Source: Antedon mediterranea (Eukaryota; Echinodermata; Crinoidea; Comatulida; Antedonidae). From it: DNA of 64,000 bases. Made by a program: the position numbers and the translations under genes. Positions 11,501-24,470 of the stretch are shown one piece after another (position 1 is the stretch's first letter; each line of letters starts with the position of its first letter). The notes beneath the pieces are model-generated. The model saw nothing but the letters and a program-made list of their open reading frames with translations, was not told the DNA's origin and did no database searches. The DNA is taken from NCBI RefSeq assembly GCF_964355755.1, contig NC_092672.1:7812001-7876000 (forward strand), in the 5' to 3' direction.

Positions 11501-14500
11501 TCGAGTTGAAAAGTAAGTCAAGAAAACAGAAATCGGGCAAAAAGAGTGCGCAATAACATTTAACGCGCAGTGCGCGCGCAAAAATCTGCGCACTCATGGC
11601 AATTTTGTAAACGCTTAAAATTGCCTGAAACGTACTCTTATTTCATCGAAAATAAATTTTGAAAATTTTAAGCGCGCGTACGCATGCGTTACATGCGCTA
11701 CGCACGTAATTGTATTGCCATATGATGATTTATGCCCTGAAATTTATGAGTACCAAATTTTATTTAATTGTGATTCATGGTTGTTAAGATATGATTACAA
11801 ACGTGATTTCGTTAAATCGTGCGTAGACCACGTAATTTTTTATTGCGCACCGTGAAAACATAACCACATCAATTCCTGGCCATAAGGAATATTCTGTGAA
11901 AAATTGACTTAGCTAGATTAAACTGATATCAAGATAAGGTCATAAAGCGATAAAACGCATAGTGATACCGGACCGACAGACAGACAGACAGACCGACAGA
12001 CAGACCGACAGACAGACCGACCGACCGACATAGTGAACTATAGAGTCGCTTCCACGCGACTAAAAACAATAGAATTAGTTTTGACAAAATTAACAGTTAA
12101 TTTATTAGCGTCATACCAGTTTGAAATTTTTTTTTTAAATGATGACTTACCATAGACAAATTGTCAAATAAGTTAGTGTCATCAGCAAATAAACGAAATC
12201 CATGGTTTATTTTTTGTTTTTGATCTTTCTACCATTGGGCCATGGATATTACTAAAAACAATATAAAAAGCGTAGGGAATGAGACTTTAAGGCTGTAGAA
12301 AATTCATCTATCGATATATTATCATCGTCCAATTTGGACTGATCTTCTAGCAGAATACATTGATGTTTATCTATTTTAACAGAATCTATATATAAATTTA
12401 CGTAAGGGCAAAATTCGGTAAATCGCGCCTTACTTCTAGAATTTTCACTCGATGGTATGTAAAGTTGGTTCGTACTTTCGGTACTGATTTTAACCGCCTG
12501 ATGTAACCCTGTTTACTAATTAAATTGAGTTAGATAATTAGTTATTGACGATTAAAACGAATTTAGGTTCAACGATTTGCCCCAAATAGGGGTGTTTTCC
12601 GATCGTGGTATACACTGTCTAATGGATGTCCATCTTGAAAAATACCCGCCAAAAAAATGCGAGGAGGCTTCGCATTTTTCTATCTCCTCCTACGATAATT
12701 GTTTTTAATAGCTGAAAACCGGTTGAACAGCTAGAGTACACCATCATAATGTTGAAGACAGGCCGATTTTCTTTAAAAAATACTATTTTGATAGATTTAA
12801 TATACGATTATACAAATGTATTGATTTGCGATGAATGGAACATCCCAATCTCTCAGTCTGCCAGAGTTTGGTTTAACACAAGTACTGTAGGTAAATTTAT
12901 GAGCCCTTGGTTTAACACATACGGTAGGTAAATATATGGGCCCTTTGAGAATAAACTTGCAATACTTTGACAATACTGTAAATACCTATTAACTATTTTT
13001 CATTTGAATCGAACATTTCTTACTGTGAATGTTCGTACTGTTAGATGTAACATAAAAATATATACAAATAAACTTTATTACTGAGACTGTGGATAGGCTC
13101 TACTGTTAGATATACAAATAAACTTTATACTGACAGTTCCTTCTCAACGTTTGTATTAATTAATAATTACCAAAAATATAAACGTCGTAGTGGTGTATCG
13201 TGACATGTACTTTAATATTTCAATCGATTATGACAGTGACAATTTTAACAAAGTATTAAATCGCAAATGTTTTAGGCCTACTGTATTTAGAGGTATATTA
13301 TTTATAGGCCTATAAAACATGAACAAAATATTTCGTTACTCAGTGGATAAAGAATATATTTAAAAATTGTTCCTCTTTGTACCTATCCGCTTTCCCATCC
13401 CTCAACCCTAATGTTACATAGCGAGGAGGCTTCGCATTTTCCTATCTCCTCCTACGATAATTGTTTTTAATAGCTGAAAACCGGTTGAACAGCTAGAGTA
13501 CACCATCATAATGTTGAAGACAGGCCGATTTTCTTTAAAAAAATACTATTTTGATAGATTGCTAGAGTACACCATCATAATGTTGAAGACAGGCCGATTT
13601 TCTTTAAAAAATACTATTTTGATAGATTTAATATACGATTATACAAATGTATTGATTTGCGATGAATGGAACATCCCAATCTCTCAGTCTGCCAGAGTTT
13701 GGTTTAACACAAGTACTGTAGGTAAATTTATGAGCCCTTGGTTTAACACATACGGTAGGTAAATATATGGGCCCTTTGAGAATAAACTTGCAATAGGTTC
13801 GGAAAATGTTAAAAACCAATTTCTATTATTTGAATCGGTAAACAGTTTCCATTTATTATACATTGATAATGAAACATGAAATATTCCTATTTATGTCCCT
13901 CGAGGTTCATTACAATTTATATTTAGTAGTCCCACGGACTTCATCTTAGCCACTCCCCCGAGTGCTAAGGCCAAATTTATGATACCCTACTTTCTATGTA
14001 AGTTTATGTGCTTATAAATTAAGACTCATGTAAACAGCTTGATTACATCATTTTACAGACAAACGAAACTTTTTTAAACCTACTGTTTCAATAACTGAGT
14101 ATAATACTGTATACGTTTTCATAAGTAAGCGCATATACATTTTCGTGTTTTCATTGACGAGATTGTAATAGTAACTTCAGTAACTATTACAGTACTTATT
14201 TATTATACGACACAAGACAATTGTATCTGACAGGTACGTACATTATTCTAAAAAATAAGTCTAGATAGATCCCTTAGGCGTCATAAATCACAGGCCAACA
14301 AATCAGTACTCATGACAGAAATTCGACCCAGTTTGGTTCACACAAATGTTTACAGGAATTTCAACACCACAACCGATGATTTGCCCTAAATATTTAGGTA
14401 GACTACAGTTTAATTTTTCACTGAATAGGAGCTTGCATTTCCGATTTCCATTTCGCAGAATGTCTAGGTCTATTTATTTAGTTTGGTTCTTATAATATAT

Positions 14501-17500
14501 AAATACAATCAACTTTATTACTGCGGTTCCATCACCACCACCACGTGCCGCCCAATTCCCGTACATACATTTCCATTTCTCCCTAATTTCTTTAATCCAC
14601 ATAAATTAATTGTCCTTTATGGAATCCAGTATTGGTTTTGTTGTCTCTATTTCTGAATACCCCAATTAGGGGGACACTTCCGTTTTTGTTTAGTGTCCCA
14701 AAAAAGTCCCCGTCCGTGGATTCTACTGTATTCGAGAACCATCTGTGAGCACCCCTAGATGGTACGCGAGCGAAGCGAGCGTGCCATCTAGTTAATACAA
14801 TTTATTGGATTACGGTCGAAGCGGCCGCCAACCAAAGCGGCCGCTAGTTCAATAACGGTAATTTGTATGGAACGCCGTGTGCGCTTTGATTGTCGTTGTT
14901 TTGTCATTTTTGATTGTCATTGTTTCGATCGTCAGGTTTTCTTTTCCTCGGACGTAAATAACAACTTACATTATTAATATTATGTAATATATTCTCTTTT
15001 TTGACAGATTGAATGTGATACCTTCTTTTAAACGAAATGGCGAATCGATGATTACTTACTTTAACTGTTCTAAATGATATAGGCCTATATGTTTAATAAA
15101 GTCAATAAAAAACATTGTGGTGTTTTTATTGTATAATATATAATATGCCAATTATTAAGAATAATATATATATTTTTTCAGTAAAATATATCAAATCAAA
15201 ATATATATATTTGTTATTGTATATTAATATATTAGTAAAGTAACTACTGTAAGTAGTACGTGTTCGCAAACATAATTTAATTACAATAACATGATGACAT
15301 CAATCTATTTATTTAATATCCTAAATTGTTTTATACCTTCAGATATATAAATATTGATCAATTTAAAATTAGTTTTAAATACTAAAATAAGACGCAAGTG
15401 CCTGTACGGTACGGTAATTAATTACGTGAATTTCTGCTAATAACTCGACTGGCGGCCGGCCAGGAATAGTGCTGTAGAAGGTCGCGTTTTCGTCTTCACG
15501 TTGCTTCATTGAAAACACAAACAATGTATTACAATGGAATAACACTTAAATGTATAACACACCCTATTACTAATAATAAAAACCAAGATTCGATAGTACA
15601 GTGTAAACGAGATATAAAAATTCGGCAATACCGTACGTAACTTATTATTGCAATACTGTATAAAGATTCGATGTAAATGAGATATAAATATTCGGCAATA
15701 CCGTACGTAAATTAATGCAATACTGTAAAGATTCGATGTAAATTAATGAGATATAAATATTCGGCAATACCGTACGTAACTTATTATTGCAATACTGTAT
15801 AAAGATTCGATGTAAATGAGATATAAAGATTCGGCAATACCGTACGTAAATTATTAATGCAATACTGTAAAGATTCGATGTAAATGAGATATAAATATTC
15901 GGCAATACCGTACGTAAATTATTATTGCAATACTGTATAAAGATTCGATGTAAATGAGATATAAAGATTCGGCAATACCGTACATGAATTATTAATGCAA
16001 TACTGTATAAAGATTTGATGTAAATTAGATATAAATATTCGGCAATACCGTACGTAAATTATTATTGCAATACTGTATAAAGATTTGATGTAAATGAGAT
16101 ATAAAGTTTCGGCAATACCGTACGTAAATTATTAATGCAATACTGTAAAGATTCGATGTAAATGAGATATAAATATTCGGCAATACCGTACGTAAATTAT
16201 TATTGCAATACTGTATAAAGATTCGATGTAAATGAGATATAAAGATTCGGCAATACCGTACATGAATTATTAATGCAATACTGTATAAAGATTTGATGTA
16301 AATTAGATATAAATATTCGGCAATACCGTACGTAAATTATTATTGCAATACTGTATAAAGATTCGATGTAAATGAGATATAAAGATTCGGCAATACCGTA
16401 CATGAATTATTAATGCAATACTGTATAAAGATTTGATGTAAATTAGATATAAATATTCGGCAATACCGTACGTAAATTATTATTGCAATACTGTATAAAG
16501 ATTTGATGTAAATGAGATATAAAGATTCGGCAATACCGTACGTAAATTATTAATGCAGTACTGTAAAAAGATTCGATAGTATGTAAATGAGATATAAATA
16601 TTCGGCAATACCGTACGTAAATTATTAATGCAATACTGTATAAAGACTCGATAGTATGTAAATGAGATATAAAGATTCGGCAATACCTTAATAGTACGTA
16701 AATTATTATTGCAATACTGTAAAAAGATTCTATGAGATACAAGGATTCAGCAATACCGTACGTAAATTATTAATGCAATACTGTATAAGGATTCGATAGT
16801 AAATGAGATATAAATGTTCGGCAATACCGTACGTAAATTATTATATTGCAATACTGTAAAAAGATTCGATAGTATGTAAATGAGATATAAAGATTCGGCA
16901 ATACCGTACGTAAATTATTATTGCAATACTGTATGAAGATTCGATAGTATGTAAATGAGATATAAATATTCGCCAATACCGTACGTAAATTATTAATGCA
17001 ATACTGTTAGACAGGTTCCATTTCTCAAAAAACGGCCTAGAAAACGAATCAAGAAGCATTTTTGGGTAGAAGCTGGGATCCACTTGATTTAGGATATTTC
17101 GACCTCGCTGATTACGAATATGGCGGATCCCAAGCGAAATTCGGCCATCTAAGCCCTTAATTTGCATAATTAAAAATGGCGGCCATTTTTTATAATTACC
17201 CTATATCTCGAGAACCACTAGTCACAGATAATTAATATTGGTCTCAAAATGTTTTAAATATATGTTTTTATATTCACTTTAATGACACATTTTCTCAAAA
17301 AATGGATGCAAGTCTTATTTCTGACATTTTGACCTTTGACCTTGATTTATCGTATCTCAGTAACCAATAATCGGAGAGACACGAAATAGGGCTCAAATTG
17401 TTTAGAAACTATACATTCATATTTATTATAATGAAATGTTTTTACAAAAAATGGCCGATTCTACAACTATTGACCTTTGAACTATTAGTCAAATATAATA

Positions 17501-20500
17501 ATATAACTTTGAAAATTGTGGTCTTATGAATTTTTTTTTCTTTTTAAATTGTTTAAAACATGTGTGTTTCTATCCAGTCTAATGGCACATTTTGTACAAG
17601 AATGGCCGATAGCATGGTTATTGACCTTTAAACTATAGCATAGGCCTACTGTATACTAAATATAATATAATTGCATAACTATGAAATTATTTATACACAA
17701 TAATAATTAGTAAAATTATAAAATTCACTGCCATCAAATATTATGTGTTATGATTTATATAGATTTAAAAAAAAATTGAACACGCAAGTTACATTTGTTG
17801 AAATTTGAAATTACCTGCCATCAATATGATGGAGTATGATTATAGATTTTTTTAAATGTGAACATGTCAGCTACATTTGGAAATTACCTGCCATCAATAT
17901 GATGGATTATGATTATAGATTTAAAAAAGAATTTGAACACGTAAGCTACATTTGAAAATTACCTGCCATCAATATGATGGATTATGATTATAGATTTAAA
18001 AAAGAATTTGAACACATCAGCTACATTTGGAAATTTGGAAATTACCTGCCATCAATATGATGGATTATGATTGTATAGAGGCCTACCTGCCATCAATATG
18101 ATGGATTATGATTATAGATTTAAAAAAGAATTTGAACACGTACTAAGCTACATTTGAAAATTACCTGCCATCAATATGATGGATTATGATTGTATAGATT
18201 TAAAAGAAAATGTGAACACGTAAGCTACATTTGGAATGAACATGTTAAGGGCATTAGTTGAAGATCATTCATGCAAAGGTTTCCGTCATCTTTAGCGTTG
18301 TTACAGCGGCATAAAGCTGTACATGGTAGTTTTGACTTCTTTCACCTACATCTATTGGTTATGCATCGTGTCTTGCATCCACAATAAATCATCTCTAACG
18401 AAGCAGTAGGAATAGCTTCATTTTTCAGAAGCACTGGTTGAAGTTTACCATTAGATAGCTCCCACCCAAAATCTGTTGGTGATGGCAAATGCTGGATTGG
18501 CGATACAGCTTTTTTCCACCATACGAGTGCTTGGAAGTGTGCTCTTTTTATATGTTGGTGCACTGCATCGCTTGTTGGAGGTAATGCCTCTGGTTTTGTT
18601 TTTTTTTTAAGCCTAACTTCATTGGTACTTTTAACTTGACAAACACCGTAAACATAGCAAATGAATCTTTCCGATTTCATAATAACTTGGGCACTGATAG
18701 GTTTTCTCCCAGGTCTTTAATTAGTTCATAATTTTTTTTAATACTTCCCATGCCGATGCCTCTGAGTGACCACTTAGATATGAACAGGGAAGAGTTAAAT
18801 TACTGTATGTATGTATTAATGTAATTTAACTCTTCCCTGGATATGAGGTAGTATCGCATCCACTAATAGTGTGGAATTGGAATCAGTGCTTTTGCATAAC
18901 CCTCGGGCAAGGCTTGAAAAATGTCTTTTATAGATACTTTCTTTTTTTGGATGTCCCTGTCATCATCCATTTGGATACCATTCTTTGGTGGTGAGACACT
19001 AGAATCACTAGTACGTCTGTATCCCTAGAAGCAACTACAACTGTGTCGTATCGGACATTGGCAGCATGACAAGTCTCGTGTCCGATTCTTCATGATCTGC
19101 GACCAGAGACAACGTATTCGTGTAGACTTTTGATGATTTAACAACTGATTCTTTCATAAATCCACCAGCTGTGACAATTTCTTTGTCTATAGGAGCTTGA
19201 CGAATCAACTCCTCTGATAGAAATCGTGCCAGATCTGCTTTATTATCTTGTAATGCCAAAAAGTTTGACCAGCAATTTGGCAGCGGTATTTCACCACTTT
19301 CTATAATTCGACGAATTGGTCTCTGTGTTTTGGTTCATCTTTGTCTAGTGGTGCCCTTTATCGACAGTTTTAAGTTAGGCATGCCATGTTAAAAAAAACA
19401 AAACCAGAGGCATTACCTCCAACAAGCGATGCAGTGCACCAACATATAAAAAGAGCACACTTCCAAGCACTCGTCTGGAAAAAAGCTGTATCGCCAATCC
19501 AGCATTTGCCATCACCAACAGATTTTGGGTGGGAGCTATCTAATGGTAAACTTCAACCAGTGCTTATGAAAAATGAAGCTATTCCTACTGCTTCGTTAGA
19601 GATGATTTATTGTGGATGCAAGACACGATGCATAACCAATAGATGTAGGTGCAAGAAGTCAAAACTACCATGTACAGCTTTATGCCGCTGTAACAACGCT
19701 AAAGATGACGGAAACCTTTGCATGAATGATCTTAAACTGATGCCCTTAACATGTTCATTCCAAATGTAGCTTACGTGTTCACATTTTCTTTTAAATCTAT
19801 ACAATCATAATCCATCATATTGATGGCAGGTAATTTTCAAATGTAGCTTAGTACGTGTTCAAATTCTTTTTTAAATCTATAATCATAATCCATCATATTG
19901 ATGGCAGGTAGGCCTACTATACAATCATAATCCATCATATTGATGGCAGGTAATTTCCAAATTTCCAAATGTAGCTGATGTGTTCAAATTCTTTTTTAAA
20001 TCTATAATCATAATCCATATGTAGCTTACGTGTTCAAATTCTTTTTTAAATCTATAATCATAATCCATCATATTGATGGCAGGTAATTTCCAAATGTAGC
20101 TGACATGTTCACATTTAAAAAAATCTATAACCATACTCCATCATATTGATGGCAGGTAATTTCAAATTTCAAATTTCAACAAATGTAACTTGCGTGTTCA
20201 AATTTTTTTTAAATCTATATAAATCATAACACATAATATTTGATGGCAGTGAACTTTATAATTGTACTAATTATTATTGTGTATAAATAATTTCATAGTT
20301 ATGCAATTATATTATATTTAGTATACAGTAGGCCTATGCTATAGTTTAAAGGTCAATAGCCATACTATCGGCCATTCTTGTACAAAATGTGCCATTAGAC
20401 TGGATAGAAACACACATGTTTTAAACAATTTAAAAAGAAAAAAAAATTCATAAGACCACAATTTTCAAAGTTATATTATTATATTTGACTAATAGTTCAA

Positions 20501-23500
20501 AGGTCAATAGTTGTAGAATCGGCCATTTTTTGTAAAAACATTTCATTATAATAAATATGAATGCATAGTTTCTGAACAATTTGAGCCCTATTTCGTGTCT
20601 CTCCGATTATTGGTTACTGAGATACGATAAATCAAGGTCAAAGGTCAAAATGTCAGAAATAAGACTTGCATCCATTTTTTGGGAAAATGTGTCATTAAAG
20701 TGAATATAAAAACATATATTTAAAACATTTTGAGACCAAAATTAATTATCTGTGACTAGTGGTTCTCGAGATATAGGGTAATTATAAAAAATGGCCGCCA
20801 TTTTTAATTATGCAAATTAAGGGCTTAGATGACCAAATTTCGCTTGGGATCCGCCATATTCGTAATCAGCGAGGTCGAAATATCCTAAATCAAGTGGATC
20901 CCAGCTTCTACCCAAAAATGCTTCTTACACCATATTTCAGAGGAAATAGAACTTGTCTATGTATAAAGATTCGATAGGAGAGTGCTCAAGAAACGTCGGG
21001 TCAAGAGGATAAAATAAACAAATAAATAAATAGTACGTAATAAATGAGACATAGAGGTTCAATAGTATGTAGATTATGATGCAAACGTAAATTATTAATG
21101 ATTCGATAATATATAATGTAAATATATTTAGTTAGTTATTAATATTAAAATACAAATAAAATATACATTAATTTATCCGCAGGCAAACTTAATTATTATA
21201 GAAATATAAAGATTCGATAGTACATGATTTGGCTTATATTTATTGGTTTGACCATACACACAGCTGTAACTCAACTCGCCATAGGCCATGGCGTTGACAA
21301 CGACAATCAAAGATTAAAGCGCACATGGCGTTCCATACAAATGACGATATTAAACTGGCGGCCGCTTTGGTTGGCGGCCGCTTCGACCATACTCCCTACC
21401 TCCAATTTATTAACCCGCTGTGAAATTCATCGTCGCCATCGTCGTCGTCGTCATCGTCATCGTCATCGTCATTATTATTATGTTATCCTATCATGCCTTA
21501 TAAAACTAGAGGGTACTCCGAGAGTACAAACCTCCGCCTACTGTAAAATTCCCCTATATAAAATTCCCCCTGAATATTTTTTTTTTACATTTTTTTTATT
21601 AGTTCTAAGTGTAAATATGTTAACTGCACACTACAAAGTTGTGGATGACAGTGTGGTGTAATGGTTATGTATCCAGCCTCTCACAGTTGAGATCGCTGGT
21701 TCAAGTCCCACTGAGGTTTTTTTTTTGTTATTATTTTTTTATTTCTTTTTTGTTTTTGTTTTTTGTGGACCATGATCTTTGATCCTGACCCTTCAAAATT
21801 TAACCACAATTATATGATGTGTCATTGATCATTGTGGCTAAGTTTGGTGAGAATCGAATAAAAACTGTGGTCTCTAGGCAGTAAAATAGTTGTTTGTTAG
21901 TTGTGACCTTGACCTATGACCTTTTCCCCTCAAATTCGAACTCGTCCGAGCTTTTGGGGAATAGATCATTGTTGCCAAATTTGGTGAGAATCGGATAAAA
22001 GCTGTGGCCTCCAGGCTGTTCACAGACACACACACAAACACACAAACACACACACAAACATACAGGGGTGAAAACATAACCTCCTTGGCGGAGGTAATAA
22101 AATTGAGATGTATAAAACAGACATTTGCTAAATTATAGTAATAATAATAAATAAACAGTACATTTTATAAAACAGACACGAGGTGAAACTAAATGTATAA
22201 TAATGTTATCCGTAGAACCAATAATATTAAGAATTTAGAAATCACTCTTTTTATCTACGTATCACACACGTTGGAACATTATTTCTAATTGATAGTGGAC
22301 TTTTATAACTAGATAAACCAACTGTTTTTTGTGTTACAGAATCCTAATACCGATGATAAGGACTCATCAAATAATACTCCGCAGCATGCCGCAACTTCTG
22401 GTGAAAATCCAGGTCAGATTTAAATTTCAAAACTTAAATTGCTAGCATAAAATTAGTGTCAATAAAAATGAATGTGTGGATTGCCTCAGATCACCTGTTC
22501 GCTTCAGTAGCTCTGCCCCTGAATGCAAGAAACAAACGATCGAAAGAAAAACAAGACCATATACATGGCTGCAGTCGCGTGTTCAAGATAGTGTTTACCG
22601 ACCGACATGGTGAGCTGTAGAGTCGCGTTGTACGCACGCGACTAAAAATATATGATTTAGCAATTTTCGAAAAATGTTTTTGCTGTGCAACATCATACCA
22701 ATTTCCACAGTAATAATAGCATAATGAAAAGAGAAAACCTTTTTAATGAGTGTTTTCTTTTATCTATTTTATAGGTAAAACGACCCAAGTATCAGATGTC
22801 ATCAACATTCTCAACAGTGAAATTAAAGAACTGCAAAAACATGTTGCTGATCTCAAAGAACAAGCCAGCATGGTCAAAGATCAATACAAAACGAATGAAG
22901 CAGTTGGTTCAACAATTCCTAAAGTTCTCAGGAAAGCTAATTTAAATGAAATAGCTGATAAAGTCGAAAGTAGGCAAAAAATTAAATGCATTTTAGATTA
23001 AAATATCTTTTTTTTTAAATCTAGGCCTATATATTATATATATGTGTTAATGTATTCAATTTACTTACTTTACTTTCTTTCATTAAGCATAGTCTCGATA
23101 GATAGAGTAAAATAGAGTACTTAAACCGAACTGGGATTTAAAATTAACAATGTCAATTCAAAACAGGAATATGAAGAATTTTATTTATTTGTAACATTAT
23201 AATTGTTATTTTTCATCAAATAAAGAGTTCCTTTTTATATAGATGCAACCAATAAATTAATGGATTTGGCAAAGAAATTGGGCACTGAATGGAAACAAGT
23301 TGGAGTATATCTTGGCTTCAAGCAAGAAGATTTCTATCGGTTTGAAAATGATAGTGGTAACAACACAGCATGGGCAATTTTCAGCATGCTGGACCGATGG
23401 TATAAGAATGCAGAAGTTCATGAGAGGTATGAAAAACTTACTAAAGCGCTCAAAGAATCCGATAGGGAGGATTTAGCAGATGAAGTTCAAAGTTGGCTAG

Positions 23501-23505
23501 CATAA
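8552..23505 (+). CDS. Gene B: TIR / coiled-coil / Death-domain protein
   Basis: Exons are 8519-8557 (start ATG TCT at 8552), 8963-9006, 9456-9646, 9760-9944, 22340-22412, 22775-22969 and 23243-23505; all have AG/GT borders and compatible phases. The predicted protein is 318 residues. Residues 3-142 form a TIR of the metazoan TIR_2 type, with box-1-like GYIMLCYSW, then AGYRVWID and a Glu (about residue 81) in ENCLREGN where TIR NADases have the catalytic Glu. Residues 167-231 look like a coiled coil. From about 235 to the end is a Death domain (LAKKLGTEWKQVGVYLGF, AIFSMLDRWY). This gives a cytosolic adaptor or effector. It resembles MyD88 in content but with the domains in reverse order. Coding exons 4 and 5 are about 12.4 kb apart because of nested transposons, so correct splicing needs RNA support. 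Confidence 0.75.
9149..9302. mobile_element. Palindromic MITE in gene B intron 2
   Basis: The ends read ATATAACAGATATTG and its inverted counterpart near CAATTAATATCTGTATA. The same termini bound 25350-25555, 36402-36556 and 41166-41366. It is short and non-coding, in the intron between the first and second TIR exons. Confidence 0.55.
9945..11300. other. Gene B intron, unit-specific start
   Basis: Intron DNA after the third TIR exon. It matches gene C (37288-38020) up to about 10785, where the copies part and the inserted block begins. From there to 11300 I see AT-rich DNA and no exon or element I can name. Confidence 0.5.
11301..12066. repeat. Dispersed repeat with (GACAGACC)n tails
   Basis: Two stretches, 11301-11386 and 11956-12066, share GCATAGTGATACCGG, a run of CAGACCGAC-type repeats and CATAGTGAACTAT. 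The second ends with a hairpin-forming GAGTCGC...GCGACT and an A-rich end. Related ends occur at 22585-22650, 38370-38450 and, inverted, 54592-54680. This looks like the 3' end of an interspersed retroelement family; the class is not clear. Confidence 0.5.
12385..14791. mobile_element. Non-autonomous Helitron (copy 1)
   Basis: The 5' end is TCTATATATAAATTTACG and the 3' end is a GC-rich hairpin (GATGGTACGC...GCGTGCCATC) running into CTAG. It is flanked by host A (12384) and T (14792), the Helitron target pattern, with no target duplication. There is no Rep/helicase frame in 2.4 kb. A segment from 12660 is repeated internally from 13421, including a 68-base tandem copy. Short frames inside are not convincing genes. 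It lies in the large intron of gene B. Confidence 0.78.
15588..17008. repeat. ~70-bp minisatellite, about 20 copies
   Basis: The unit contains GCAATACTGTATAAAGATTC, ATGTAAATGAGATATAAA and TTCGGCAATACCGTACGTAA. Units differ by substitutions and small indels, and a two-unit higher-order pattern (TATAAATATTC / TATAAAGATTC) is visible. It abuts the left arm of the palindrome; remnants reappear after the right arm (20958-21225). Minus-strand open frames here are artefacts. Confidence 0.9.
18240..19380 (-). pseudogene. Decayed transposon-borne gene (HEESDTR / CXC-rich type)
   Basis: Read on the minus strand, 19259-19035 has NKADLARFLSEEL and DHEESDTRLV, and 18590-18300 has LPPTSDAVHQHIKRAHFQAL, FGWELSNGKLQP and a Cys-rich end (YCGCKTRCITNRCRCKKS). 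This combination is familiar from multi-copy transposon-associated proteins of aquatic invertebrates, though I cannot name the family. The middle has stops and a small foldback insertion (18787-18841). The 3' end is duplicated in inverted form at 19386-19769. Confidence 0.6.
18775..18848. mobile_element. Tiny foldback insertion with target repeat
   Basis: CAGGGAAGAGTTAAATTAC near 18785 is followed about 17 bases later by its exact reverse complement. The unit is flanked by GATATGA on both sides. It interrupts the minus-strand transposon gene remnant, so it went in after that gene was present. Confidence 0.6.
19386..19769 (+). pseudogene. Inverted duplicate of the same gene's 3' end
   Basis: A plus-strand frame of 127 codons with LPPTSDAVHQHIKRAHFQAL and a Cys-rich tail ending in CRCNNAKDDGNLC. 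It is the mirror copy of 18612-18240 and better preserved: one Trp fewer at the Trp-Lys-Lys site and an unbroken Cys region. Without the upstream part it cannot be a full gene. Confidence 0.6.
21429..21482. repeat. (CGTCAT)n-type microsatellite
   Basis: A run of CGTCGT and CATCGT units grading into ATT repeats, just outside the right end of the 6.6-kb transposon. It produces a His/Arg-rich artefactual frame. Confidence 0.8.
21643..22105 (+). mobile_element. tRNA-derived SINE, plus strand
   Basis: The head has A box GTGGTGTAATGGTTA (21653) and B box GGTTCAAGTCC (21698). The body contains two versions of TTTGGTGAGAATCG followed by a (CACA)n stretch, and it ends in ACCTCCTTGGCGGAGGTAAT. Weak arm pairing argues against a functional tRNA. 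It lies in the large intron of gene B. Confidence 0.75.
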
Positions 23506-24470
23506 TCAAATCGGTTGGTTGCTTTTGGTGTATCCTGTGGATTCTGACTGAGTAGTGGATAATTTAGATGTTTTTAACATTCAGTTTAAACAACATAATA
23601 TTATATCTTTTAATTTATATTTTATTCAGAAATTTAACATTATTATAATAGTTTTAGTTGAATATTTTGCTTCTAATACCCGTGTTTAGTATGACATATA
23701 GATATGCAATTATATTTGCTTTCATGATTTCTTACTTAATTTCTATAACTTCATTGTTTGTTACACACTACCAAATTTCAAAAGACACCGCATTGTGTGA
23801 ACCCTGGTTATCAATAGCCTAAGCAAGCAGAGAATATAGACACCCTACTACTTACATTTAGTACGATTAAATCATTATTTCTATATTTTGTATAACTATG
23901 TTTAAGAAACATGAATGCTGGCGGTAATCATGCCATCAATTCACAACGTCGATCATTCTTGAAAGTAATTGATAAGATTTCAACAAACTATTAGTTATAT
24001 GGAGTGGATAATAGATAATAAATTTAGGCTAAAAAATTGTTGAATGTGTATTGTATTCAATTAAATATAAAATGTTACATATTACATTGTGGGATTACCT
24101 CATGCTCAAAAATGAAACTTCTTACTTCTTTTCCTATACCTTTTTATTATTTAAATGTATGTATCTGGACTGTATTCCTATATCTTAAACAAAATCACTG
24201 CAGTACAGTATACTGCAGTACTACTAAAATTATAAAAACATAAATATCCCTTTATAATTTGTTTTAATATATCTCAATCATCACCAAAATCTAAATAATA
24301 AAACCCTGAACATAATCGAAAAAAAAACCAGAATAAATAAATAAACGAATAAACAGACCACGGACATACGGACGATCGATAACATACAGATATGATGAAG
24401 CGTGTGATAACGATAAAGATGGACGAAGATGTTACTGATAACTATTGACATTTCATTTAGTTTCCGTAAA
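23506..24470. other. 3' flank of gene B
   Basis: Sequence after the Death-domain stop codon, matching 39320-40288 almost base for base. It contains probable 3' UTR and no further exon that I can support. A short open frame at 24037-24243 is conserved in both copies, but as expected from the duplication alone. Confidence 0.45.

Larger units (their letters stand above)
17009..20960. repeat. 3.9-kb palindrome: two ~1.6-kb inverted arms and a ~0.77-kb spacer
   Basis: The left arm (about 17009-18612) and right arm (about 19386-20960) are reverse complements with a few percent divergence; for example AAAATGGCGGCCATTTTT at 17174 matches 20789. Each arm has a tandem run of about 70-bp units containing CCATCAATATGATGG (17815-18200; mirrored 19810-20150). 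The inner ends carry inverted copies of the same gene 3' end. It looks like inverted duplication within the transposon. Confidence 0.85.
14798..21411. mobile_element. 6.6-kb DNA transposon with 9-bp target duplication and ~105-bp inverted ends
   Basis: CAATTTATT occurs at 14798-14806 and again at 21403-21411. The element between them (14807-21402) has inverted ends of about 105 bases, 14812-14920 against 21290-21398, built around GCGGCCGCCAACCAAAGCGG. The ends are themselves part-palindromic. A 9-bp duplication fits MULE-like or related cut-and-paste elements, but I see no recognisable transposase. Inside are a 70-bp minisatellite, a 3.9-kb palindrome and remnants of a transposon-borne gene. 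Confidence 0.72.

Noticed and set aside
12749-13819. Similar 60- and 83-codon frames around MLKTGRFSLK
   Set aside because: They lie in the internally repeated part of a non-autonomous Helitron; the third copy (52120-52300) has a different frame and deletions, so coding is not conserved.
15588-17008. CRISPR-like array
   Set aside because: Repeats are directly adjacent with no unique spacers, and the host is an animal.
15645-17167. Several 66-108 codon minus-strand frames with YISFTSNLY-type repeats
   Set aside because: They are products of the ~70-bp minisatellite inside the transposon.
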